64,000 nucleotides of DNA from Scilla litardierei. Taxonomy: Eukaryota; Streptophyta; Magnoliopsida; Asparagales; Asparagaceae. A model generated the notes under the pieces. The model worked only from the letters and a program-made list of their open reading frames with translations, did not search any database and was not told where the DNA came from. This document shows, one piece after another, positions 53,715 through 64,000 of this stretch; position 1 is the first letter of the stretch, and every line of letters starts with the position of its first letter. Both the position numbers and the translations under genes were made by a program. The stretch covers positions 12,577,860 through 12,641,859 of the forward strand of contig CM061130.1 in NCBI GenBank assembly GCA_030789695.1, read 5' to 3'.

Positions 53715-55570
53715 TGTTGGGATATTGAGACCCACCCCAGTGGATTTTGATGATGTGCACAAAGTGATATGTGTATTAATATGTTTAATTCAAGTGTGTA
53801 TATGCATTAATTAATTATTCTATAGCCATGAAGTTCAAATGCAGACTTAGAAGCCATGATCGAAAGTCTACTTACGAGCCAACAATACGAAGCATATGAT
53901 GGTTCAACAATACGAATCATATGAAGACTTAAGATCAAGATAAGATGGCTCAAGTCAAAGATCAAAGAACGAGAGGTAAAGATGTGTGTATATTAAGTTG
54001 TGTATTTAGAATGTAAAAAGCCAAATGAATATTCTATACACACACACACACAAAATGATTTTTGAAAATAGTTTTAAACTTTTTTTAAATATTTTTGAGA
54101 GCGTAGCTATTGATTCAATTCTCGTAGTCAATTTCTAAACACCCAGGGGATGATTACTCATCTTTCAGCAGAGTTTCTCTGAAAAACTGCTTTGAGAGTC
54201 GACTACCAAAGGAGGAAGTCGACTACCTGCTGTAGCAGAGTTTTCACTGAAAACTCTCTGGGAGTCGACTACCTCCTCTGGAAGTCGACTACCAGCTGTG
54301 CGATTTGACTTCCTTAATTGCCTCTCCCATTTATTATTTGCTTGATTTTTGGGATGAAGTCAAATCATTTTGAAATTCAAAATCCTCTCTTAAACTCTAT
54401 AAATAGCTAGAGAACCATATGAGAACATTTTTCCTAAGAAATTCATTCTTGAGCAAAGCTATAATTCTCTCAAAAGTTCTCAAAGTTCTCAAGCTCTCAA
54501 AGTTCTTCAGTTTTTCTAAAGGCTAAGTTTTAATTCTTTTGTGCTTAATTTCGCAATTATTTTCTCTAATCATTTCTAGCCTTTATAACTTGGTTTGATC
54601 TCCAAAGCTCATAGCTTTTCTTGTTGAGATTCAAACATCAAGTTTTTCTTTTTTTTGATCTTTGTGTTCTTCAATTTTATATCTCTCAAAGATCAAAATC
54701 TTGATCATTGATCTCTAAAGCCCAAGTGCATATTTTAGAAGATCATTTTCAAGACAACTTTTTTGAATTACTTGTTTTTGATCTCCAAAGCTAAAAGCTT
54801 TTTATATTGAGATTCAAAATACTATTCTTTCTTTTTAATCTTTGTGTTTTATAATTATATTTTTCCAAAAATTAAAAAGACTTGATCTTTGATCTCTAAA
54901 AGCCCAAGTGCATATTTTTAGAAGATCAATTTTCAAGATAACTGTTTTGATCAAATTTGTGCTCATCTATATCATTTAATTTGATCAAGAGTTTTCCGAT
55001 TTTCTTTAGGCCACATATACACAAATATATTCTTTTGGCTTTAGGAAATCTTGTAATTAATTTCATATTTGTTGTAAGTCTTTGAAGAAGACTTTGAATT
55101 GTAAATTTTCGTGTTATAAGGGAATAGTGGAAATCCTAGTCGTGTTGTAACTAGGTGGTGAAATTCCTAGCGAGGGAAGCTAAGTGCTTGTACGATGTCC
55201 TTTTTGTGTGTTGAGGCAAGGTTGCTCTCGTGGAGAGCTAGTGGATTGGTTGCTGGAGTAGGATACAGTGGGCAAGTGGGACTTACATATCCGAACCAGG
55301 GTAAAATTGGTGTGTGTTTGCGTTGTGATCATTTCTCTCTGACTTATTATTATTACTTGTACGCTTTCATTTCTGCTGTTATTAACTCTCATTTTTTATA
55401 ATCGTGTAGATTAAGGACCAAGCGTAGATCACTCTACTTGGGTTTTTAGGCGACATTGGAAGGGAAAATTTGTTGTGGATTAATTATTGTTGAAAAGGTT
55501 TTATTCATACAACACTATTCAACCCACCCACCTCCCTTCTAGTGTTGTGTTTCATCCACATGATCCAACA
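53715..55570 (+). repeat. 5' LTR of Copia F
   Basis: About 1,856 bp, from TGTTGGGATATTGAG to ATGATCCAACA. TATA box CTATAAATAG at 54397-54406, about 100 bp after a cluster of GTCGACTAC motifs. A CA microsatellite lies at about 54041-54052. Confidence 0.75.
54190..54300 (+). promoter_or_regulatory. AGTCGACTACC cluster in LTR F
   Basis: Four copies of (G/A)AGTCGACTACC in about 100 bp, arranged as two pairs, with GCAGAGTTT...CTGAAAACTC-like spacers. Ends about 100 bp upstream of the TATA box. Confidence 0.7.
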
Positions 55571-55594
55571 CTTGGTATCAGAGGAGGTACCGAG

Positions 55595-56437
55595 ATGACA
55601 TCAACAATGGTAGCATCCATCCTCCAACGATTTGATGGAACAAATTATGTGGATTGGAGAAAGAGGATGTTGAGAGACATTGAATCACTTGGACACATGG
55701 CTTGGAGTTTCATCGAGTTCCCGTACATCAAGCCTACCACTCCCACATCCCAATGGACGAACCAAAACATGGACAGAGCCGTTCTTCACTCCAAGGTAAT
55801 GAGTTTATTATTATTTAATATTGATGATTTTATTTTTGTGTACGTTTCAGAGACCACTATGACAATTCAAATATGGAGCTTGCTGACAACCAAGTATAGA
55901 AAGGAGATTGTTGAAGACAAATGGGTTTTTGACATCACCATCACCATCACCAATGAAGAAGAGAGCGAATTTAACGAAGAAGAGAATGATTCAGAGTCGG
56001 ATGATTCAAGTGATGAAGAAGAGGAAGAGCAACCCACAAATAATATGTGCATGATGGCTTATCAAGACAATAAGGATAAGGTATGTGAATCTAGTTTTGA
56101 TTATGAAAATGATTTTGACATTGCTAGTGCATATGAAAATTTGTATAGAGAATACGGAAGATTGACAAAGAAATACAAAAGGTTAGACAATAAATACAAA
56201 GCTTTGCATGATGACCATAATGATTTATCTAAGAAACATGATAGCTTATTGGATGATTATAATGATTTGAAAAATGATTGTAGTAATATTTCATTACATG
56301 ATCATAGTTCCTTAAAGGCAAAATATGATGCATTATTGATTGTTAATGGTTTATTGAAAAATGAACATGCTTTGTATGTTTCTTGTTTAAATGATAAGAT
56401 AGATTCACTTGCAATATTATTGCTTCTAACCGTATAA
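55595..56437 (+). pseudogene. Copia F gag with internal deletion
   Basis: Starts MTSTMVASILQRFDGTNYVDW at 55595 after the primer-binding site. The gag N-terminal domain runs to IWSLLTTKYRKE, then jumps in frame to a glutamate/aspartate/serine-rich stretch (about residues 120-150) and a coiled-coil-like segment of YENLYREYGRL and HDDHNDLSKKHDSLL repeats. The middle, including the zinc knuckle, is missing. The frame remains open for 281 codons but stops shortly before the truncation of the element. Unlikely to assemble particles. Confidence 0.75.
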
Positions 56438-56740
56438 AGCATGAAGAATTAATTGCAAAATTATTGAGTTTTAGTATGCAAGCTTAAACAATTAAACACA
56501 CAGGAATAATAGAGAACACAAGATGACATAAGGACATTGGTAATGCAGTTCGGTACGCACAGCTACATCTGCGGGGGCCTCACCTAGAAAATCAAATTAC
56601 TCCACTAAATATTGATAATTACAGTCACCAAAACTACTTGATATTAGGGGGAACAAACTCTCCCTCAATACAAACCGCTAGGGGTGATCTCAATCAACCC
56701 CGTGGATTAATTTGCGCAAGCTTCCCTTGCATGCAAGATC
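56438..56740. other. Unassigned fragment between Copia F and element G
   Basis: Contains CAGTTCGGTACGCACAGCTA and CCTCACCTAG words like those in SIRE-type U5 sequence. Probably a scrap of a further Copia LTR. No gene. Confidence 0.35.
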
Positions 56741-58903
56741 TGGTCGATCCAAAATGTAACCCTAGAGAGACCTAGTTATGGCATAAATTACACGGAGATG
56801 ATTCCCCGGCAACGGCGCCAAAAACTTGATCGCGTCCGAGTGTACACCCGGAGAACGATTGTAGTTTTACCGCAAGCGCACGGTCAAGTGGCGAGCGGGT
56901 ATCGAACACGAGGAGGTGGTGTTGGTTCCAATCTATCCTAGGTTGGTTTGACTACTAATGTATTATTAGTGAAGATGGTTATGATGTGATGTAATGGAAA
57001 TGGTGATGGTTGTCGGTGTCTGTGATAAAGATGTTGGTCAAATATCGATTCAAATACAATATAATAAAAGTGTCTAGGGCTAGGGTATTCCCACTACGGA
57101 TCGTCATTCATCATTGTAAATTGTGAATCTCAATATTACTAGACTTGTGTTGAGGTGAACTAGTCGCAACTTAATGTAGAACCAAGCTCACGCTCTCGCG
57201 CTATTGCCGGTCTATAACAAACCTAGATTAGAGCCCACACTCATGCAAACCCTGACCTAAGCCACTAGCATGAAGATCGACATCATCGTCCAATCGCTAC
57301 TCGAGCCCACTCTCGTGCAAACTCGAGTTATGATCTAGGTTGTGATAGTTCGTATTCATCCAATCTCTTGCAAATGAATATTAATATAGATTTATAATAA
57401 AAATCATAGCGTTGGTCTAATCTCTTGCAAACCAAATCTAGAGAATTTCGATTATAAATCTAAATCGAATATCTAGGCCTTCCTATCAATTGGGATCCAA
57501 TCTCTTGCAAACCCCAATCGATGGAAATTCCTATCTATTCGTACTAAATCAATCACAACCTAACCTCCTAGCAATTCTAGCAACTTAGAAATTCATTCAT
57601 CACAAATTTGAAATTAGATCTATAGGGTTCATCCCCAAGCCCTAGAACATCAAATCTACTCAAGCATAGCAATAACGATATAGAGATCAACAAAAGACAT
57701 TGCTTGCATGTAAAAAGATATCAAATCAAAGATTCAAACAACAAGAATAAGGATACTTAGCTTTGATGAAGAACTTCAATCCAATTACAAGATTTTAGAT
57801 CCAAGAGGGGGCCTAGAGCATGGCCTAACCTCTAAAATAATCACTAAGAAAACATATCGGGACTCCCCTCTAATGACGGCCACAAACCCCTTATATAGCC
57901 TCCCAAAACCCTAGCAAATAACCCTAGAAAACCCCTCAAAATCGTGCCCAAAAACAGTCCTGGCCGCAACTTAAAACCTGGGCCCGCCGTCACTCGGGCC
58001 GAGTGGGAAAATGACTCGGCCGAGTGGAAATTCCAGCACTGCAGTATCAACTTGTAGAAATTCTCCAGATTTCATCCGACCTCCGATTGGGGCATTCTTG
58101 GCAGCGTTGGAACCGTCATGAAGTATACTATCCATAAAAATATGAAAAAAAATACTTTAATTGCTGGAATGATAACAGATTTCAAAAAAGTGGAAGGTTG
58201 TCTGAAAATCTGGGCGTGTGTGTCATCGGCGTCACTTGGGCTTCTCCACTCGGTCGAGTGGGCTTCTCTACTTGGCCGAGTAGAGTCTTTTGCTGTCCTC
58301 CAAAAATTCCAGAGAGTCTGCTCAGATCTCAGGAGAGAAACCCTGTCGTACTCGGTCGAGTGGCGATCTCTACTCGGTCGAGTGGGCCCTGCCACTCGGT
58401 CGAGTGAGGCTTCTCCAAATTCCAGTAAGTTGACCTCTTCTCTGGAGGAAATCTCTGTAGCACTTGGGCGAGTGGGCTTTCTCACTCGGCCGAGTGATCT
58501 TCTTTGCTCGGTCAAGTGAACATGGCAAATCTTGGTGCGTATCCGTTTCACTCGGGCTAGTGCGGTCCTTCACTCGACCGAGTGAGCAGTCTGCTCGGCC
58601 GAGTGGGGTACTCTTGAGCTCTTTTCCTCTCATTTTCACCTCCTCGTCGATTCTACCAAATCCTTTCCTTCTCCACTCATCCTCTAGCGCTGATATCTCC
58701 TCAATAAGACCATGAGCGGTGCTTCGTTACGCACGCAAGTCCTTTAAGCTCATTTTTGCTTCAATTGGTCCATATTTCCTGAAATCCGACAAAAAACAAG
58801 AAATAGTGAAAAGTAACGCAATATCATCGAATAATCGTGAAAGTTGCAATATGAGAAATCGAAATGGCGTGCAAACATGCAGAAAAAAGGTGTAAAATAT
58901 GCA
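56741..58903 (-). repeat. 3' LTR of element G
   Basis: About 2.16 kb. TATA box TATATAA at 57897-57891 (minus strand). The palindrome array lies at 57993-58608. A second, canonical primer-binding-site sequence (TTTTTGGCGCCGTTGCCGGG in sense, about 56825-56806) lies inside the LTR, about 80 bp before its sense end at 56741. The 58903 border is inferred from the polypurine tract at 58911-58925. Confidence 0.75.
57993..58608 (-). promoter_or_regulatory. CACTCGGCCGAGTG palindrome array in LTR G
   Basis: About 13 copies of CACTCGGYCGAGTGG in 616 bp, including perfect CACTCGGCCGAGTG and CACTCGGTCGAGTG forms. The array ends about 95 bp upstream, in sense, of the TATA box. Its sense-proximal part is repeated at 63841-63880 in the other LTR, which then leaves the window. 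Confidence 0.85.
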
Positions 58904-60981
58904 TCGATCGAAATCCCCCAAGCTTACCTCTTACTTGTCCTCGAGGAAGATAAGTAGAGAGACGAACTCGGGAGATGAAAACAAAGGAAATGAAATGAAA
59001 AAGAAAGAACACGAGGTGGAAGGGGCCGCTAGATTATTCTCTCAGATCTCAAGCCATAAGCTACACATCACGGTAACTTGGAAAATACGAATCACATGCT
59101 ATAAGGATTTCAAATCTTACTTAGACATGATACTTGCAAGCTTTTAAGAACAACAAAAGGGACTCTCTAAATTCATACAATCAATTCATATCCATATCAC
59201 GCATTTCATAGAATTTAATATACAAATGTTGGCAATGCACTTTTCAATTAAGAGTTATAACAGAAGCATATAAGAATCACACCAAGCTTGCAATGGAGAA
59301 TAGAATAAATCATGGCATTCACATATTTATATCAATTCATAAGAAATCTCCATAGCTAAAGTAATTCGCTAAGTCTCAGTATTATCAAACTTCCCCATTC
59401 GTGCACCTCTCCACTCTAATGTCGCACTTACTCATATGGTCAAGTGAATTCACCCCCCAAGCTTAGCTTGAGGCATCGCATCTAAAGGAATATGATAGTG
59501 GAAAATGGGATTTTTGCCTTGGGTTTCCCAAGTATTCAGTGGCTCCAATAATGAGATAGAAAAATATCTTTCTTTTTCTTTTTGAACTTTTTGTTTCTCA
59601 TTTTTCTTTTTGGATTTTTGTAGGAGCTATATGATTTGTATATTTGGTTTTTGGCTCCTTTTTGGCTTTTGGACTTTTTTGGAGCTAACTTTTTCTTTTT
59701 GTAGGGATTTTTGGGAAATAGATGCGATATAAGTAGCTTTAGGAGGTGAACTCAAGTGAAATGTAGAGAATAAAAAGATATATATGGCGAAAGAAATAAT
59801 GTAACACTCGGTTCACTCTAAGATGTGCATGAACGGTTCAATAAAATAATACTTCAAATAAAACTCATATGTAAGCATGGATATTCTCAATCATTTCAAT
59901 AAATAGTGAAGTCAAGCAGTAAAGTTTACAACCATATCTGGCATGCAACAGAAGGTGAATAAGACAATAAAACTGATGCTTCAGTTATACTAATGATGCG
60001 TGAATCTTGGTGCATTTCCAACAAAAGCATACTAACACTAATCAATACATTTAGCTTCAATTAATATCATGCATTCATATAGAGGAATCATCAAAAGAAA
60101 TACATTTGCAAGCACATGTGAATAGCAAGACTCTGGAATACTCTAAGTAGAATGGCAAGGAATAATAAGCATCGTGATGGTTGCTAAAGCAATAAGAGAT
60201 ATCATCATACGAAATTCATCTAGCGGAGGAAGAGAAAAAGAAAATAAAGAAATAAAAGTAAAAGAGAGGAAAGAAAGGAAAAATAAGCACACAACATGAT
60301 GCATGAACACACATAAAAGGAAAATAAGATGGAAAAATCAAAAAGATGATGCAAAAATTTTGAAAAATTTTAAAAACCCTTAAATAAAGTAAAAATGAAA
60401 CTAATGCATTTAAATGGCATGGAAATGCACTCCCCCAAGCTTAAACTTCACATTGTCCTCAATGTGATCATAATGGAAGGATATGATGAACAACGATAAA
60501 TATGGGGGGAGAATAAAAAATGATGAAATGAATGACATGAAATCCTAATACAACTACATGCACATACAATGATGCATGAGAGTGCTTCTCCTAAGCTTAT
60601 GCCAAACAATCCTATTCAAATGACTCGATCAAAAATGTCACGGCTTTGCTAAGCGAGATTGAGTCAAATGAATAAGAATGTGAGTATTCACTTGAAAGAA
60701 ATGCTCGATGGGTGGTGATAAAAAAGGATGTGACACATCAAAATATGAAGAGGGCAATTAATAGATATAATGGGTTTGGGGTGTAAAAATTTTGTTGCCG
60801 TCATATGAGGTGAAATTTATTCAAGCAAATCTATACAGTCCTCTCGCTGTCGAGAGGATTCGTGTTTATTGAAAGTATAAAATTTCTAAACTACTGGATT
60901 GATATCGCCTATAGCAAAAGACGGATCCAGTATCTTTGCAGGTGCAGGCAACTGCTCCAACTGCTCCTTCCGTGGCTCTGA
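58904..60981 (-). other. 3' internal region of element G, non-coding
   Basis: Contains two copies of CTCCCCCAAGCTTA/TCCCCCAAGCTTACC-type polypurine motif (60430 and 58911), each next to a TTGTCCTC(A/G)A word, and a T-rich block on the plus strand at 59565-59705, A-rich in sense with repeated CCAAAA words. The same two landmarks occur before the 3' LTR of element A. No gene is visible. Confidence 0.6.
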
Positions 60982-62406
60982 CTAACGTATGTGTCCACGG
61001 ACTCCAATGAACTCCAGCAATGCATCCTCCAGCATTCCCACAAGGACTCCACCTGTACCCTGCAGAGAATAGGATGCATCAGTTCGTCGCAAAAAATTCA
61101 CCCTCGTACTAAAAGTATTCCAAAGAGGATCATCTATAGAAATATATGAAATAAATAGTGGTGGACGATACTTCCCTGGAAATAATCCAATATCCTCCCG
61201 TATTGTGATAGCTGTCTCCATGGTGTCCTCTCTAAGCTGCTAAGGTAAATCTAGATCATAGGTGTGAACCTCTTCGATAGGCTCGTCAAATTGTGACACG
61301 TCCAAGTATACCTCCGGTCCATAATCGTATGTATACTGCAAAAGGTATGACATGTCAAAAATATCTGAATCAAAATAAATATCGAATGGAATACATGATT
61401 CAGAAATGGAGTGGGTAAAAATATCTCCCTGAGTGGGAGTAGTAAGCTCTGTGGGATAGTCCTCGACGTCAGTGGAAGGATGAGGTGGCTACGGGAGCTC
61501 TAATGGAGGAGGGTAGTGCTCGGGATCCTCATGAATGGCTGTGTCCTCGTCCCGATGTACGACCTCCTCAGTGATAAGCTCTGGCTCTATGTGTAAGGCC
61601 TCCTCAAAAGCATGCTCTGGCTCCGCATGTGAGACCTCCTCGTCAACTATAAATGTAGACTCTCACTGGAATGGTGATGTTGGCTGCTCATGTGTGTCAA
61701 CTTGTGGGGATGTATCATGTGGAGGGGAATGCCCGCAAGCAATCCGAAAATATAGTCTATCCCCCTCAAGACTGACATGGATGTCCTCCTTAATTGTTCC
61801 TGCAGCTGAAACACGGCTCATAACAAAATCTGCAAATCGCAGCTCAAATGCATCACATGCTGTAATGCTCACTGAACCGGCGAATCTCACTGACTCCAAA
61901 AGGCCCTCCAATAATCTGAAATGCATCCTCCTTTGGCTGCGCATATGACTCAATTTCTGCTTCCTCCATTGCCTCTTCGTCCATCCATTCTTCACATGCA
62001 ATAGCTGTATCATAGGATGTGGGATCGATGACGGCACATTCTGGCTCTGGTAATATGACCGGTGATGCTTCTTGCCCATAAAATGAAGAAGCAGAACTGA
62101 TATCTTTGGAAATCTCTGCAACCTTAAGCATGAGCGCATTCATTTCAAGTTCCCTCTTCACCCATTCCAATTGAAGGTCGCCCTTATCAAGCCTGGCTTG
62201 TATTTCAACTTGGTGTGCATGCATCTCATCAAAAAAATCCTTTGTTTCTCATCAAGCTCGGGCTAGTACGTTTCCTCAAAAATGTATTCTTCCATCTGAG
62301 CAGTCTGATCAAAATAGTATTTTCCCGTCTGAGCACTCTGATCATAATAGTATTCTCCCATCTGAGCACTCTGATCAAAATCTATGGTCCACGTAGTATA
62401 ATCCAT
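60982..62406 (-). pseudogene. Decayed acidic ORF of element G, function unknown
   Basis: Starts MDYTTWTIDF at 62406 with three DQSAQ/DQTAQ-YY repeats (about residues 10-40). After a frameshift in a run of seven A (plus strand, about 62229) it continues as FFDEMHAHQVEIQARLDKGDLQLEWVKRELEMN, an alpha-helical segment. An aspartate/glutamate-rich part and, after another frameshift near 61920, ELRFADFVMSRVSAAG follow. It then reads through TGA and two TAG codons to METAITIREDIGLFPGKY and ends near 60982. I do not recognise the family; the position matches the first ORF of Athila/Tat elements. Not translatable as one protein. Confidence 0.55.
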
Positions 62407-62568
62407 AGCACCTGATCAACAAAGATAAATACATGGAGAAAAATATCAATGGTACAAAAGAATATAGAAATGATAATAATGGTGGCTGGGGGTGAAAATT
62501 CCCTTTTGTTAAAAAAAATTTCGTAGTCTAATCAACCTAATTGTGACAAATTGGAACCCAACGGGAAA

Positions 62569-62595
62569 CACCCCCCGGCAACGACGCCAAAAACT
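62569..62595 (-). other. Primer-binding site of element G
   Basis: In sense AGTTTTTGGCGTCGTTGCCG then GGGGG, directly after the 5' LTR end ...GATCAACCA. It is one base from the Athila/Tat form. A relic of the same sequence lies about 80 bp upstream inside the LTR (62683-62660). Confidence 0.65.
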
Positions 62596-64000
62596 TGGTT
62601 GATCCAAAATGTAACCCTAGAGAAACCTAGTTATGGCACAAATTACACGGAGATGATTCCCGGAAAACGACGCCAAAAACTTGATCGCGTCCGAGTGTAC
62701 ACCCAGAGAAATTGTAGTTTTACCGCAAGCGCATGGTCAAGTGGCGAGCGGGTATCGAACACGAGGAGGTGGTGTTGGTTCCAAGCTATCCTAGGTTGGT
62801 TTGACTACTAAATATTATTGGTGGAGATGGTTATGGTGTGATGTAATGGAAATGGTGGTGGTTGTCGGTGTCGGTGATAGAAATGTTGGTCAAATATCGA
62901 TTCAAATACAATATAATAAAAATGTCTAGGGCTAGGGAATTCCCACTACGGATCGTCATTCATCATTGTAAATAGTGAATCTCAATATTACTAGACTTGT
63001 GTTGATGTGAACTAGTCGCAACTTAATGTAGAACCAAGCTCACGCTCTCGTGCTATTGCCGGTCTATAGCAAACCTAGATTAGAGCCCACTCTCGTGCAA
63101 TTAGAAACCTAAGCCACTAGAATGAAGATCGACATCATCGTCCAATCGCTCCTTGAGCCCACTCTCGTGCAAATTCGAGTTACAATCTAGGTTGTGATAG
63201 TTCGTATTCGTCCAATCTCTTACAAATGAATATTAATATAGATTTATAATAAAAATCCTAGCTTTAGTCCAATCTCTTGCAAACCAAATTTAGAGAATTT
63301 CGATTATAAATCTAAATCGAATATCTAGGCCTTCCCATCCATTGGGATCCAATCTCTTGCAAATCCCAATCGATGGAAATTCCTATCTATTCGTATTAAA
63401 TCAATCACAACCTAACCTCCTAGCAATTCTATCAACTTAGAAATTCATTCATCACAAATTTGAAATTAGATCTATAGGGTTCACCCCTTGCCCTAGAACA
63501 TCAAATCTACTCAAGCATAGCAATAACGATATCGAGACCAATAAAAGACATTGCTTGCATGTAAAAAGATATCAAATCAAAGATTCAAACAACAAGAACA
63601 AGGATACTTAGCTTTGATGAAGAACTTCAATCCAATTACAAGCTTTTAGATCCAAGAGGGGGCCTAAGGCATGGCCTAACCTCTAAAATAATCACTAAGA
63701 AAATATATCAGGACTCCCCTCTAATGATGGCTACAAACCCCTTATATAGCCTCCCAAAACCCAACAAATAACCCTAGAAAACCCCTCAAAATTGTGCCCA
63801 AAAATAGCCCTGGCCGCAACTTAAAATCTGGGCCCGCCGTCACTCGGGCCGAGTGGGAAAATGACTCGGCCGAGTGGAAATTCCAGCACTGCAGTATCAA
63901 CTTGTAGAAATTCTCCAGATTTCATCCGACCTCTGATTGGCACGTTCTTGGCGGCGTTGGAACGGTCATGAAGTATAATATCCATAAAAATATGAGAAAT
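62596..64000 (-). repeat. 5' LTR of element G (partial, window edge)
   Basis: Matches 56741-58140 throughout with scattered substitutions. TATA box near 63747-63741. The palindrome array begins at 63841. The LTR continues beyond 64000. Confidence 0.8.

Larger units (their letters stand above)
53715..56437 (+). mobile_element. Copia element F, 5' part only
   Basis: 5' LTR (53715-55570), primer-binding site (ACTTGGTATCAGAGG, at 55569-55583), and a gag with an internal deletion. The element is cut at about 56440, where unrelated sequence begins. The terminal TTTTGATGATGTGCAC near 53750 and the initiator-Met primer site fit SIRE-like Copia. The 3' end is missing. Confidence 0.78.
56741..64000 (-). 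mobile_element. Athila/Tat-like element G without pol, running off the window
   Basis: 3' LTR 56741-58903 and the first 1,405 bp of the 5' LTR (62596-64000), in the same orientation and closely matching. In sense (minus strand) the 5' LTR is followed by AGTTTTTGGCGTCGTTGCCG (62594-62575) as primer-binding site, a decayed acidic ORF, non-coding sequence with polypurine motifs and an A-rich block, and a polypurine tract AAGCTTGGGGG beside the 3' LTR. No gag, protease, RT or integrase domain was recognised. The target duplication cannot be tested because the right end is outside. Confidence 0.78.

Noticed and set aside
54041..54056. CA repeat in LTR F
   Set aside because: Ordinary short microsatellite, no further interest.
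1..64000. tRNA, rRNA or organellar DNA
   Set aside because: No cloverleaf genes or ribosomal segments were recognised by eye; a tRNAscan run would settle this.

Overview
The window is plant nuclear DNA, probably from a monocot with a large, retrotransposon-rich genome. The plant call rests on Tekay, Athila/Tat and SIRE-like Copia elements and an A-type CYP71 cytochrome P450. The monocot guess rests only on the GC-rich P450 exons and general LTR style, so it is weak. Almost the whole window is nested LTR retrotransposons; the one intact host gene is the P450 at 48632-50237.

Layout. (1) 1-14255: the 3' end of a Copia element (B, + strand). Its long 3' LTR (1162-2525 plus 12985-14255) was split by a near-complete Tekay-type Ty3/Gypsy element (2526-12984, - strand, TSD CCGCT). 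(2) 14256-43514: an Athila-like element (A, + strand) with a gag-protease relic, an accessory ORF relic and no RT, RNase H or integrase. It is interrupted by a LARD-like element with giant LTRs (20750-29750, - strand). Its 3' LTR is interrupted by a gag-only Copia (E, 32124-42307, - strand, TSD AGCTC), and that element's 3' LTR holds a solo Tekay-like LTR (32502-35927, TSD CTAGG). (3) 43515-48001: remnants of Copia C (- strand; element A sits inside its gag) and Copia D (+ strand). (4) 48002-51210: the P450 gene and an 859-bp non-autonomous hAT element with a perfect 8-bp TSD. (5) 51480-53700: a decayed gypsy gag (PF04195-like). (6) 53715-56740: Copia F, with a 5' LTR and an internally deleted gag. 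(7) 56741-64000: element G (Athila/Tat-like, - strand), with two LTRs, a decayed acidic ORF and no pol.

Main points of interest. Several unrelated LTR families each carry a private cluster of short CpG-containing palindromes, usually just upstream of the LTR TATA box (A, E, F, G; more loosely B). In element A the same palindrome recurs in front of the internal ORF, as if LTR and internal promoter share a regulator. The Tekay polyprotein has two well-formed introns that restore one continuous frame apart from stop codons. Three related Tekay-type LTR families share hairpins with conserved loops and changed but still paired stems. Most elements here (A, E, G and the LARD) lack pol and would need enzymes from elsewhere.

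All calls come from reading sequence and supplied translations. No database search or alignment program was run.
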